Of a DNA stretch of 64,000 nucleotides, positions 35,601 through 46,300 are shown one piece after another. The notes below the pieces were generated by a model. That model worked only from the letters and a program-made list of their open reading frames with translations, was not told the DNA's origin and did no database searches. This DNA comes from Lepiota brunneoincarnata (taxonomy: Eukaryota; Basidiomycota; Agaricomycetes; Agaricales; Agaricaceae), in the NCBI GenBank assembly GCA_023014365.1, contig JAEBUN010000053.1:173837-237836 (forward strand), in the 5' to 3' direction. Within the stretch, counting starts at the first letter, position 1. Each line of letters begins with the position of its first letter. The translations under genes and the position numbers were made by a program.

Positions 35601-36171
35601 AGATGTGGTTGAGTTGGTCGTTGTAGATCCAATCGGGTTCCATGGATTGGATGAGTTCTCGGAATATAGTGTTGTCCCAACGTTCGTTTCTCCAGCGTAG
35701 TTGTTTGGCATCCCAGTCGATGTCTGGGTTGTGTTCTGCAAGCCAAGGGAATCCAAGGATGAGTCTTGGGCTTCCGAGGGAGACTACTTTTGGTTTGATC
35801 TCCATATTCTTCCCGTTAACCGTTAGGTTGAGGGTCGTGTAGTGGGTGGCTGTTCCATTTTCGTTAACAGATCCATCGGCATTTCGTACTTCGATGGGTC
35901 GATCGAGGGGTATTGTTTTGAATGAATGTTGTTTGACCATTCCGGGGTCAATGAAGTTTCCTGCTGCTCCTGAGTCGAGTAGGGCAAGTAGTTCCACGCT
36001 TTCGGGTCCTTCCTTAGTGAATTTGTGTTTTCGGATTCGACAGGGTAGATGTATTACGCGTGCTGACGATTCCTGTAACTTTACAACATTAATATCATTT
36101 TGTGAATAGGAAAGGGAAGGAGGTCTTTGTGGAGGGCTAGACGTGGTGGCTAGTCTCCTTAGGCAAAATCC
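32503..36171 (-). CDS. Chromovirus Pol polyprotein
   Basis: It makes the element's DNA copy and inserts it. Domains in order: aspartic protease (LLDSGAAGNFI, start of the usual ORF at 35997), reverse transcriptase with DVRAGYNNIRI and YMDD, RNase H (IECDASLFASGAVL), integrase zinc finger (HDSPTAGHPG ... CGACQ), DDE core (VLSDRDPRF, HPQTDGQTERFNQ), and a C-terminal chromodomain (YEVESILRHRKFRNKYQF, VRWKGY, WEPEANL). The chromodomain probably directs insertion to heterochromatin. The frame is open from 36171, overlapping gag's last 13 bases in the -1 frame, so expression by -1 frameshifting near GGATTTTGCCTAA is likely. No stop interrupts it. All key residues I can place are present. Confidence 0.95.
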   Translation of the reverse strand, partial: GFCLRRLATTSSPPQRPPSLSYSQNDINVVKLQESSARVIHLPCRIRKHKFTKEGPESVELLALLDSGAAGNFIDPGMVKQHSFKTIPLDRPIEVRNADGSVNENGTATHYTTLNLTVNGKNMEIKPKVVSLGSPRLILGFPWLAEHNPDIDWDAKQLRWRNERWDNTIFRELIQSMEPDWIYNDQLNHISTLEPTSFEEINFKASASQFLAVQHGEKKNDDPRKVVPTEFHEYLPVFSKKQAERFPPQRPWDHKIELKESFKPIAMKSYRLSLNEEKELDTFLEENLQKGYIRPSESPMASPFFFVGKKDGKLRPCQDYRYLNEHTVKNAYNLPLISHILDKLRGSKYFTKLDVRAGYNNIRIRKGDEWKGAFRTPRGLFEPTVMFFGMCNSPATFQTMMDSLFRKLIDNGGVIVYMDDILIHAKTKQELRRLTREVLKILKDNDLYLKTEKCEFERQRLEYLGVIITPDSVSMDPAKLKGIAEWPTPTTPHDVRKFIGFCNFYRKFIHQYATWAKPLNALMSKTKKFEWTEECQNAFDTLKRKFQSEPVLMVPDRDKPFEIECDASLFASGAVLLQRDNNGVKHPVAYFSKGFSPAERNYHCSEQELFAIIRALKEWRHHIEGSSHKTIVWSDHDNLRRWRKPEDLSRRQARWIAYMQRFDIEIRHIPGKKNGPADALSRRPDHEPKTRDNKQVVALPDKFFTSKQPQHIHIIDENTKQEIKELWKKKKQTDIAQEDDSGHPRVQGKLFIPQDLHLRRRLLQRVHDSPTAGHPGIAETTRKLQEYAYWPGMRSFVKNYVKGCGACQQYKINRHPLKPPLQPIPGPRSTRPFSNISMDLITDLPPDGPHDSILVVVDQLTKGIILEPTAKTTNADKIAEILIKRLFSRFGLPEKVLSDRDPRFAAKSMKEFYKQLGIEQALSTAYHPQTDGQTERFNQEIELYLGIYCSSNPNKWVKALPLLEYVHNSKTHAEHQHTPFELLYGSSPKGFPTSEEPTNIPAIGEKFKYLAKIRQEAQAAHEQARLKMAARYNRPDINLKVGQKVWLDNRNLPIQYASKKLAQRREGPFTITRKLGPVTYELKLPIKWKIHNKFHASLLMPAEENDTHGEYNTAPPPDLVNGEEEYEVESILRHRKFRNKYQFLVRWKGYLPTEDSWEPEANLENAKEVIEEYKRAHKLDNPTNDPTTQHSSNHSRPPRARQRWTPSHPGKNHIPGEPRRRK

Positions 36172-37283
36172 TTAACCAGAGGGGCATCTGGGTGGTTGGA
36201 TTCATTTGCAAAATGTTCGTAGATGTCCTCGACTTCTTCATCGGTTGCATCTTCTAGTATGTTGTATAGTGAGTTCTTTTTCCTGTAGCTTGCTTGTCTT
36301 CTTCTGGATATCGCATTTGACCGGTTTCTGGCATCCAAATTGCGGGGTAATTCGGATCGGCGATATGTTGTCTTCTTGGTGGGGCATTCGCGGGCGAAGT
36401 GTCCAGTCTTGCGGCAGTTGAAGCATCTCCTTTCTTTGAGATCCTTTCTTTGGGCGTCCGTGAGGATTGCATTGAGGGCTTCGCGGGTGCGTTCTTGTAC
36501 CAACTGGTGGAGTCTGTCTTCTTCGGTTTCCTCGTCTTCATCAGCTTCCTCGGCAAGTAGATCTGGCTCGTCCTCAAAGTCGAGGTTGTAGACTGCTTCG
36601 GTGAGTTGGTCAATATCCATTGCGTTAGGGTCTGTTGCTTGATAGGGCAGTGGGACACGGCGCGTAAAAGCATTTCTTTTCCCTTTAAATGGGCGAGTGC
36701 GCGAAGTCGTTGGAAACGAGGGAGTTCCTCGAGTTTGCATATAGTCGCGTTGAGTTTGTAGTATTTGATATGCTGTTCGAGCTTGCTTGAACCAGTCGCT
36801 GAGTTTGTTTCCTGGATTGAGGCTAATTGTCTTGATTGCGACGGGGCGATCCAGCCCGTTCTTGAAATAGTTGACCGCCGCCACTCCATCTCCAAGGTCG
36901 GCCTGATAGGCAAGTATCTGGAACTGGGATATGTAATCATCGATATATCGTCCATTCTGTTTGAGGTGGCGGATTCTGTCCATTGCATCGGCGGGGACAT
37001 TGTTTGGGGCGAAGGATGTATCGAGTCCTTCGAGAAATTTCTTCCATGTCGGAAGGGTCTGGCTTCCATCAAGTTCTTTGTTTGATTCCAAGAATGCTCC
37101 TCTCCATGTTGCGGCGGGGCCGGTGGACATGTATGAAAGGGCGAATTGTATCTTGGTCTTGTCATCGGAAAAGGCTCCTGGCTTTGCATCAATGTATAGT
37201 TGTACTGCATCCTTCCAGAGGCGGAAGTAGTCGGTCTCTCCATTAAAGGTTGGGGGTGTGTTAATTTTTGCGGAGGAGGCCAT
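36159..37283 (-). CDS. Chromovirus Gag core
   Basis: The capsid protein starts MASSAKINTPPTFNG and is 374 residues long. It has the usual retrotransposon Gag middle (WKDAVQLYIDAKPG ... WFKQARTAYQIL), the DPNAMDID motif common in basidiomycete gypsy Gags, and one zinc knuckle CFNCRKTGHFAREC near 36400. Its frame stays open upstream of the ATG to about 37745 with protein-like, Ser/Pro/Thr-rich sequence, so the true product is probably longer. The stop at 36159-36161 is followed by pol in the -1 frame. Confidence 0.9.
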   Translation of the reverse strand: MASSAKINTPPTFNGETDYFRLWKDAVQLYIDAKPGAFSDDKTKIQFALSYMSTGPAATWRGAFLESNKELDGSQTLPTWKKFLEGLDTSFAPNNVPADAMDRIRHLKQNGRYIDDYISQFQILAYQADLGDGVAAVNYFKNGLDRPVAIKTISLNPGNKLSDWFKQARTAYQILQTQRDYMQTRGTPSFPTTSRTRPFKGKRNAFTRRVPLPYQATDPNAMDIDQLTEAVYNLDFEDEPDLLAEEADEDEETEEDRLHQLVQERTREALNAILTDAQRKDLKERRCFNCRKTGHFARECPTKKTTYRRSELPRNLDARNRSNAISRRRQASYRKKNSLYNILEDATDEEVEDIYEHFANESNHPDAPLVKDFA

Positions 37284-38020
37284 ATTGTTAGTGTCAGAGG
37301 TTGTGGATTCCTCGTCGGAAGTGTGAATAGACCCGGTAGTGGGGCTAACTTCGGATGGTTCGGATTGTACAGGGGAACTGGATCGAGGCGGTGAGTGTAC
37401 CGGTGATCCAAGTGGTGATGCGAGGGGTGAGAATGTTCTTGAGGGTTTCTGTTGCGAAGTGTTGTCGCTAGTTCTTGTACTTGTTGAGGGTTGAGGACCG
37501 GAGGATGGGGTAGATGTTCTATGAATCGGCTCCCCGAGCTTTGAGCGGGTAGAGGTGGCAGTTCTTTCAGGTGGTGGTTGTTTAGGTAGGGATTGAAGAA
37601 CTGATGCTGGGGGTGCTGGGTATCCTGGGTCTTCTGTTCGACGTTGAACTCTCTCGGTAGGTTGTGTAGGGTACGGTGCGGAACCAGAGGGTGAACGAGT
37701 GAGGGGTATAGGTTTTGTTTTCTTTTTAGGGTCCGTGGTGGAGGGGGTGTGAAGTCGGGTTCGGAGTCGGTTGTCGACCAGTCAGAACTGTTGGATTCTT
37801 CGTAGTCGGTGGCAAGGGGGTCGTTTCGGTTTGTAGACAGGGTGAAGAGGGAAGAAGTCGAAGGTGAAGGTGAGGGTGAATAAACAACGCTTGCGGGTGC
37901 GTTATCCCAATTGACGCTTGAAGGTGCGGATGACCTGTATACAACGCTTACGGGTGCGTTATCCCAATCAACACTTAAAGGTGTGGATGACCTATCAACG
38001 CTTTCGGTGCGTCTGACCAA
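37284..38020 (-). CDS. N-terminal Gag extension in two frames
   Basis: From the ATG at 38020 the frame encodes two imperfect repeats around SVDWDNAPVSVVY and SVNWDNAPASVVY, then an acidic Ser/Thr-rich stretch to about 37740. From there the protein-like frame is the gag frame (TKPIPLTRSPSGS ... EESTTSDTNN) and runs into the Gag core. The two frames meet in an A-rich stretch (37718-37735, CTAAAAAGAAAAC on the minus strand). A -1 slip, or one missing base, would join them into a disordered leader of about 245 residues. The 588-residue frame continuing to 36254 is a shadow of gag after this point. Confidence 0.55.
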
Positions 38021-38196
38021 GGGTGCAGAGGGTATGGTGGCCTGCTCTACGGGGGTGTATCACCGGACAGCGACAAGGCGTGTCGTCAGATACGGTTGGC
38101 ACTCGGATAGCGATAAAGCGTATCGTCTGCCGGTGTGGAAGGGTAGCGACAAGGCGTACCGATACCACGGGGTGTACGATGGAGGTTGTCCAAAGG

Positions 38197-38208
38197 AAGC
38201 TTTAATCT
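38197..38208 (-). other. Self-primer binding site of the chromovirus
   Basis: Two bases inside the 5' LTR the minus strand reads AGATTAAAGCTT. It has no tRNA-like TGG start. It is perfectly complementary over 12 bases to AAGCTTTAATCT in the LTR (38380-38391), located where transcription should start. This matches the Tf1-type self-priming layout. Confidence 0.7.
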
Positions 38209-38210
38209 AA

Positions 38211-38908
38211 TGTTATGATCCGTGCTCCTTCTGTATCCGAGGATAACTGGAGACGGCCTTCAATCACTCTACAAGGTGTCCGAGACGGTTGGCCTTATAG
38301 AGCTTAGTGGATCGCGCTCAATGAGATAACGAGGGAAGACGCCAAGTTAAGGCAGAGAGGTAAACGACCGCTGTTAACAAGATTAAAGCTTGAGGCTTTA
38401 ATCTCTACTTGTACAGGCCTTATATACCTATGAGATGCTATATACTCGTTATAGGTTACTTGGCTGTTCTACTGGTCGTGCGCAGTCCTGACCATGATGC
38501 ACATCCTGGCTGATGGCATCCTAGCGTTATTTATATTACAATGAGTCAGTACTCTCGCTACTGCTGTGCGATGTTCCATCGCTTTCCTCTGACTCATAAT
38601 CTCCTTCTCCCGATTGTATCTCCATGGAGTCTTCTCCATTCTCGCTCTCCATTCTCTCGGTGCTTCCATCCGCATCGGAGGTTGGATCAGTTGATCCATG
38701 GTTATCTTCCTCGTCCTCGGGGTATTCCAATATATCCTCCAAGGTTATCTCCATTCCTGCTTCTCTCGCCAGGTCCTGCATGGCGGTGTAGTATTCCCCT
38801 TCCTCGTCTTCGTATTCTTGTGCCCGTAGTTGGTCTGTAGTCTCCTGTACCCATCTTGTAAAGTCGAACAGTAATTCTTGTTCCTCCCGGTCTGGACTGT
38901 TCATAACA
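38211..38908 (-). repeat. 5' LTR of the gypsy chromovirus
   Basis: 698 bp with TGTTATGA...TCATAACA ends. It contains the promoter of the element (TATA box at 38419-38426) and the same ORF3 tail sequence as the 3' LTR, here without an upstream start. Confidence 0.96.
38380..38426 (-). promoter_or_regulatory. Chromovirus promoter: TATA box, hairpin and predicted RNA 5' end
   Basis: The minus strand has TATATAAG at 38419-38426. About 35 bases downstream lies AAGCTTTAATCT (38391-38380), the predicted RNA 5' end. This segment is one arm of a perfect 10-bp inverted repeat with a 5-base loop (38380-38404). The start site itself is inferred. Confidence 0.6.
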
Positions 38909-38913
38909 CCAGC

Positions 38914-39341
38914 CCTGGGCTGGCCTACAGTGTGAAGCAAAATGGCTGGACAGGCTGGGCCACAGCCCATGGGTCATCAGTACTAACTCAGCTTAGTCTC
39001 AGATAATTACCAATCCTTGCAATAGTCCTTATTGTCATAAATTACCACCGTGATTTTTATCTTCACCAACACGGCAATGCTGTGGTTAAGTGTAATTGGT
39101 GAGTATTGTAAGACCCTATTGGCAGTACAATACCAGTAGCACAGCTTGACCTCCAACAATATAGTCTAACTAGCACTGTAAATTGCCACCGTGGCTGCAA
39201 TATATTATTATAGATTTCTTCTGTATTGTACTTACTGCTTGCATATGCAAAGACTATGAGCATCTCAGTCAGAGTGCTTCAACCAAGGCCGAAACTTGAT
39301 TTCTGTAAGTTATCTTAAATAGCTTCACACCACATCCCAAA
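38914..39341 (+). other. MULE 5' internal region
   Basis: MULE sequence resuming after the gypsy insertion. Its right part is related to the interior of the 1.1-kb derivative at 29.4-29.6 kb. It has no ORF of note and probably serves as leader for the first MULE gene. Confidence 0.5.
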
Positions 39342-40681
39342 ATGCACCAGAATTCTGCTCCAATAACACTCTATGAGGCATACATCCTACCACCCAAAAC
39401 TGCTGCCTTTACTGAGGAATATTTCTCAGCTCTTACACTTGCTCAGGCAGCTGAAATCTCTCTTCCTGATATCGCACCACCAGGCTCAGCTCGCTTGCAC
39501 TGTTTCTCCAGTGAAATCCCTTGTTCAGGGAAAGCTATGCTCATTTCACCAATTGAGGTTATACCTCATGCATCTGACCTTTGGCTAGCAAACTCTCAAC
39601 CTGAAAGTGAATTTTCAAAGGGTTCAAGATCAGTTGTCATGAAGTTACTTCATAATGGGAAAGATGAAACAAACACATACCAATTTTCAAAGGCAAGCTC
39701 TACAATTGTCCTAACCACTAACATGCTAAACATGCACTCTTGCAGATACAGATGATCATGGCAATCAATAACTACTATGAAGCTATCCAATATGCTCATC
39801 AACTTGTGGCAGCATTTGCATTGCCTGAGTTGACTAAAAAACAACCACATTTGGATGAAGTGATATCTGTACTTCTCTGATCTAAGCTTTGTGACCCCAT
39901 TCAGGGATTTTGCATTGGAAGCTTTCCTCTCTGGAAGCTTGGCTGTCTCTTGGATGAGGACTGGGTTTTTGAAGACGTCTTCAACACCTTGTTGGAGCTT
40001 ACCTATTTTCATCAATTTACCAAAACATCACTCCAATTGCATTTGGTTTTCTTACCAACATTCTTTTTATCCCATGTGGAAGAAATTTCTGCAGACCTTT
40101 CACTCAGACCTACTTCCAATATCACTAATATTTGCCTCCAGCTTTCTGAACCCACTGTTCATTTGGCTTCTATTTTCTCCCTTGTTGGCAACCATTACAC
40201 TACATATGTGTACCACCAGGGAAATCAATCAATGCTATATGGGGATTCAATGTAGGATAATGCAGATAATCGGGTCTTCTAGCTTTTTAACAATGTTTTT
40301 GGTGATTGTATCAGATCACCACCTACTATGATCAAATCTGGGCCTATCAAGCTACAAGGAGTAAATGGAGGGGAGGGGAGCTGCAGTATTGCAGCCTTGA
40401 ACTTTGCACATGTTGCCAATGATGGTGACTATCCACAGTGGTCAGGATCTACCTCTCAAAGCTTCCATATACAAGCATTACTTGACCTTGCCACATATCA
40501 CTGTGCCTTGCTGAGAATTCCAGGGTGCATCTCTGATTGGATCAAGCCAATTTGCATATATCCCCAGCCTGGCAAGGTTGAAGAATTTGGCAGGGGATTT
40601 GCATTTTTGTATCATGACTTTAACTTATATAGTCCCTTGGTGAGTCAAAAAGTCCTCAGACATCAAAGGCGTCATGTCTAA
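39342..40681 (+). pseudogene. MULE-borne ULP1-like (C48) cysteine protease region
   Basis: The frame starts MHQNSAPITLYEAYI and continues through one probable short intron (about 39706-39743) and a TGA near 39879 into WVFEDVFNTLLEL and FLPTFFLSHVE. A C48-like core follows: histidine in NHYTTYVY (about 40192), aspartate in LYGDSM (about 40243) and cysteine in GEGSCSIAALNF (40382). ULP1-type proteases cleave ubiquitin-like tags. Some plant MULEs carry such a domain, but its role in transposition is not settled. Two TAG codons (40253, 40280) lie between Asp and Cys; they could fall in a very short intron or be lesions. I cannot decide whether it was a separate gene or the N-terminus of a longer one. 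Confidence 0.6.
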
Positions 40682-42872
40682 CTCCTTTCAGAAAACATGC
40701 CCAATCTTCCAAGTAGCACTCTCCTTGTCACAGGAGAGACCTGCTACGATTACCTTGCAGCATGGTCTCCCACTTGTTCAAAACCTTTCTAGTGAACCCA
40801 TTATGGTTTTGTCACTATTGAACTGCTCAGAAAAGACACATTCCATAGCCATTCATCAATTATCTCAGTTACCCTTGTCAAATCCATCAGATCAATTGTT
40901 ACTCATCATCCTGGGAGGAAAACATAAGAGAAATGTAGCACCTGACTTGTGGGGGGGTGGAAGAAGGAAAAGGTCTTGCCCAAATAAGGTTACTGGTGGT
41001 TCAGGTTTATCTACCAAAAATGCTCAACTTGCTTTTCAGGATGCCAATTCTATTTCTCAGGATGTGGTAGCCATTTTATCCAGCTCTGACTCAGATTATT
41101 CCACCAATCACAACCTCATTTGGCCGAAGCGTGAAGCCAAAACCCAGTGACTACCAAGCACCTCTATTCCTCACAAGCCAGCACTCATTGATCTTACCAC
41201 ACCTGAAGCTGTTAAGTGGGAGGACTCAATCATTGATCTTTGTACTCCAACCCATGAAGGATCCAAGTATGTTATTTAATTTGGGTACAGGAATACAAAC
41301 TAAGAATCAATAGACACCCCAAGCAGCTCCAAGCATTGGAAGCCACACAGTCAGCCAAGCCATCACATCACGTGCATATGGTTGTCCCATCTAGTGGTCA
41401 AGTTTCAGTTGGTCAAATATTTTCTTCATGGGAGAAGGCCTGTGATGTTGTGTTTGCAATCCAGCAGAAACTCAGGCATATCTGGAGAATAGCACAGAGT
41501 AAACCACCTGGTGGGCCGAAATGAAAGGTCACCTTCTGCTGCAACCGCTATGCTAAACCAATGCACATTCACTCAAAATCAATTGATCCCTCAGATCATC
41601 GAACCAGAAAATCAATCAGGACCAATTGCAAGGCCTATGTCAATGTTAACATGGTTGATGCTGGAATCTGGAGTATCACATTCATCAGCTGGGAGCATAA
41701 TCATGACCCACAATTACCAAAGGATGGAAATGTTTGGAAACCAGCTATGGCAGCCCAGAAACATTCTATCGAAGAGCTTGCAACCCACCCAACACAGAAT
41801 TTCACTCACAGTCAGATTGCTGCAATTTTGGATGCACAACCTGCCCAGAATCACTCCCTCAAGCCTGGACAGATCTCCAATATCATGATAGGTGCCTGTA
41901 GAAAGGCCCATGATGCTGTGCAGAATGTGGGTGGCGACGTTCAAGCTATCATTGCAAGTCTGGAAGCCAAGAGGGCTAGTGATCCTGGGTGGCAGCTCCA
42001 GATCAAATTGAACTCCTTTCAAGTTGTCACTGGTATCTTCTGGCAGTCTCCTGAACAGTTGAATCTTTTACAGTGCTTTGGCGACACTCTATTGAATGAT
42101 AATACTTACAACTGGAACCAGTATGGCTATGCCTTGAATGTGGGCATTGTAATTGATAACCATGGCTGCTCCAGGAACGTTTGGTATGCACTCCAGGTAG
42201 CAGAGGATGTTGAGCATCATACTTGGGTCTTGTGGTGCTTCGTGCAGGGTGTCGACCGACATCCAGAAATATTCATCTCAGATCGTGATACAGCATTGAT
42301 TGCAACTGTATGTGCAGAACTTCCACTTACCGAGCACATATTCTGTCTCCACCATTTGGGAAGTAATATCAACAAGCACTTGCAGCAGATGATTGGGGGA
42401 CAATGGGGTGACTTCCAGGCTGGCTTCTGGGCTGCATATTGTGCTGTGTCACCCGAGGAGTTTGACCGCTTATGGAATTTGCTAGGAGCAAAGTTCCCTC
42501 AAGCAAAGCCATATCTAGATGATGAGTTGTATCCATGCCAACAGCGGTGGGCTTGGGCATGGGTTGGCTATAAATTCACCTGCGGAGTCTGGACTAATGG
42601 TCGGATTGAAGGTGAGAACAGAGTCAATAAGGGAATTGGGAATCCAAAGAAGGGCTTAAAGCAGCTTTTTGATGGACTCAATGCTTGTACAACTGGCCAA
42701 ACATCCCAAGAAATGATTCAAGTACATGATGTAAGAGTCTCCTTGGGTCCTTGTACAAGAAATGGGCTAACACTCACTTACTCTCCAGTCCTCACGAAGG
42801 CAACATCCTCACCAAATTGAAAGTATTTTCCCTGTTGTGATCAAACTCCTCTGGGAGCATGCTGGCCCATTT

Positions 42873-43210
42873 TGTTGAACTGAGTAGAGTCAATAGTATC
42901 AGTGACACACTGATCACTAGTCACTAGCTCAAGTTGATCAACAATCACTGATGTATTCACATGTTGTTAATAATAGTGTGATTTGATAAGCCCACTGATT
43001 TGGTCAAGTGTAAAGGTTCTTTGTATGTAACTCCCCTTCACATAATAGGATTTGGCTAGTCTAAGGTCCCATCCTGTCAAAATGGACATGAGGCATGAAA
43101 CTCAGTGTCCACTAATTGGCATCCCCAAGGGATGGGTGTACATAACAACTAATTACTTATATATCATAATTTGTTACTAACTAATAAGTGATCTGTCACT
43201 TTATTTAACA
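42873..43210 (-). repeat. 3' LTR of copia element 2
   Basis: 338 bp, TGTTGAAC to TTTAACA on the plus strand, followed by the polypurine tract complement CAACCCCCTGAT. Confidence 0.95.
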
Positions 43211-43310
43211 CAACCCCCTGATAGAACACTTCTTTAATTTGTGTAGTGGATCACCAATGCACAACCCCCTGATCCACTCCACACCTTCACTTATCCAACT
43301 TCCTATTCCA

Positions 43311-46300
43311 TCATTTCCTTAAACCTATAAGATCACAGAACTTCTCCACCTTGACTCGGGCAAGAGGTTTTGTAAGCAGATCAGCTGGCATGTCATCAGT
43401 AGACAGGTGCTCAAGCTGTAGCTTTTTCATTGCCACCTTCTCCCTCAACCAATAATAACCCATGTCCAAGTGTTTCATCCTCCCATGGTGATCAGGGTTT
43501 TTGGCAACAGACATTGCAGACTGGCGATCAGTGTATAGTACTGATGGGGCACATGGAGTATATCCAAGCTCTCCTAGCAATTTTTGCATCCACAGGGTTT
43601 CTTTTCCAGCTTCATTTCCAGCCACATACTCTGCTTCAGTAGTTGACTTGGTGACTACAGGTTGAAGCTTGCTTCTGCAACACACAACCCCCTGACCCAG
43701 CTTCACCAAATATCCTGTTGTGGATTTGCAAGAGTCCTTGTCTCCTCCATGATCAGCATCACAATATGTCACAAACATCCTATCACCAATACTGGAGTCA
43801 GATCCATATGTGAGCTTATAGTCCAATGTACCCCTTAAGTATCAGAACAGGTGTTTAACAGCTGACCAATGAGCCATTCCAGGGTTAGCATTGAAGCGTG
43901 CTAGTACCCCTACAGCATAAGCAATGTCCGGACGTGTTGTAGTGGCCAAATACATGAGAGAGCCAACAGCATTCATGTAAGGGATATTAACCATCTTTTG
44001 CTTTTCCTCTGGAGTTTGTGGACAGTCATCTAGTGTAAGGACCTTATTAGGTATCATAGGTGTTGTTCGTGGTTTGCACTCTGTCATTCCAAACTCTTCC
44101 AACTTCTTTAGAATATATTGATGTTGGGACAGTGTCAATATGTGCTGTTGCCTATCTCGTTTGATTTCAACACCCAATAAGAACAATGTTTCACCTAGGT
44201 CCCTCAATTTGAAATGTGAAGATAATTCTTCCACAAACTGGTCCATTTTCTCAACAGATTTTGATACAATTGTGATGTCATCCACAAACACGGGGACGAT
44301 TACCCATACATCATCCCGGGTATAGAGGTAAACTGATGGATCACTGTGCAACCTATGGAAATTCATCCCTTCCATTACAGTTGCAAGTTTTTCACTCCAC
44401 AGACGAGGTGACTGCTTTAACCCATATAGGGACTTGTTCAGTTTACAAACATACTCTGAACCCCCTTGCTCAAACCCTTCTGGCTGCTTCATATATACTT
44501 CAGCATCAATATCACTATTGATAAAAGCATGAGATATGTCCACAGTATACAGATTTAGGTCTTCAATAGCAGCCAGAGCAAGTATAGTTTGGATGGTACT
44601 CTGATGCATAGTTGATGCAAAGGTTTCAAAATAATCTTGTCCTGGTCACTGACTAAATCCCTTTGCTACAATATGGGCTTTGTAATGCTCTATAGAGCCA
44701 TCTGCATTGTGTTTAACCTTGAACACCCATTTAGACCCAATTGCTTTCTCCCCTGGAGGCAGTGGTACAAGTGACCAAGTTCCATTTGTGAGGTGGGCAT
44801 TAATCTCCTCTAGTTCTGCCTCATGCCATTTATCACCCTCACCATTTGGTCACTCTAATGCCTCAGAGTATGACTGTGGTTCCATCTCTTGGCTATACTG
44901 AGCATTCTGTTGCTCATCCTCTGATTCTGAGTCAGTGACCAGTGGTTTAGGCTCTCTATGCTTCCAATATCCTAATGGGCATGCCACATTCTGTTTGGGC
45001 TTTTGAATAGCAATTGGTCTAGAGTCAATTTCAGGGTTCACTTGGTAGGCCTTCTCTGATATCATCATCCTGTTCATCATTTGCTTCAACTTGTCCAGTT
45101 GGTGGTATTTGTACACATGGAGTCAATGGGTCAGTGAGTGGTACCAGGATTGGTTCAGGGGCTGGTAGAACAGGTTCTTTATCATTTATATCATTAGGTT
45201 GCAATTGGTGATGGAGAGGACCATTTAAGCCAATATGCTCATCAAACTCTGCATGTTCACTGATAACTATTTTCTTTGTAACAGGATTGTAAAATTTCCA
45301 CCCCTTATATCCTTCAGGATACCCAATGAATACACACTTTTCCATATGACTTCCAAGTAGTGACCTTTTATCCTTTTGGATATGGATATATGCGATACAC
45401 CCCCAGACTCTAAGATGACTAACATCAGGTTTCTTGCCATACCATGCCTCATATGGTGTCATACTTGGCAGTACAGATGTGGGACAGCGATTCCAAACAT
45501 GAACAAGTGCAGCAAGACATTCACCCCAGTACCCCTTTGACAGATTAGCTTCTGAGATCATAGCTGTGATCCTTTCATTAAGTGTTCTGTTTGCTCATTC
45601 AGCAACACCATTTTGTTGTGGCCTATTTCGCACAGTATATTGTTTAGCAATGCCACAATCATCAAGGAACTTGATAAAGTTTGATCCCATATATTCACCC
45701 CCTTTGTCACATTGGAAGGTTTTCAGAGTGTGTCCAGTTTGATTTTCTGCAAACACTTTAAACCACTTGAATGCATCAAATACATCACTCTTTCTCTTTA
45801 AGGGTATGACAACCCGAAATCGAGAGAAGTCATCAATAAATGTAACCCAATAATTGAAACCACCCAATGATGTTACTGATACTTGGTGAAGATCAGAGTG
45901 AACAAGTTCTAATGACTGTGATGCTCTATGTTCTGAAGGGGGGAATGGGTTTGCATGCATTTTTCCTGCTAGACATGGCTCACAGATTGGATCAGGCTTC
46001 TCAGATGAGCTTACTGTCATTCCACTAACTATGTCACTTTTGATCATCCGTTTGATGTCCTCATAGTTGTGATGCCCAAGCCGTTTATGCCACAGAGATA
46101 GATTCAGAGGGAGAGTTGATGCAATATGAACATTTTCTATATTTTCTACAGTAGAACCATCAAGATAACCAGTAGTACCTTTAACTGAACCAGTAAATAG
46201 TAATTGGTCTTTTTGGAAGAACTGTAGTTTATCAAGAGAAATGTGAACATCAATCCCTTTATGAAAAGGTAGGTATAGAACAGCAAGAAGATTACTCTGT

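Larger units (their letters stand above)
30667..38908 (-). mobile_element. Ty3/gypsy chromovirus, 8.2 kb, young and nearly intact
   Basis: Identical-length LTRs (698 bp) at 30667-31364 and 38211-38908 differ by eye at one base. The 5-bp duplication CCAGC is perfect (30662-30666 and 38909-38913). LTR ends are TGTTATGA...TCATAACA. Reading right to left it holds a Gag with a long N-terminal extension, Pol with protease, RT, RNase H, integrase and a C-terminal chromodomain, and a third ORF that ends inside the 3' LTR. Placement of the chromodomain and a self-complementary priming region put it near the Tf1/sushi branch. It is inserted in the 5' part of a MULE. Confidence 0.96.

Noticed and set aside
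36254..37280. Continuation of the 588-residue minus-strand frame over gag
   Set aside because: It overlaps the Gag core in another frame and loses protein-like composition where Gag is conserved; only its first part (to about 37740) seems real.
30997..38840. Identical plus-strand 99-residue frames in both LTRs
   Set aside because: They are the antisense of the acidic ORF3 tail; identity only reflects LTR identity.
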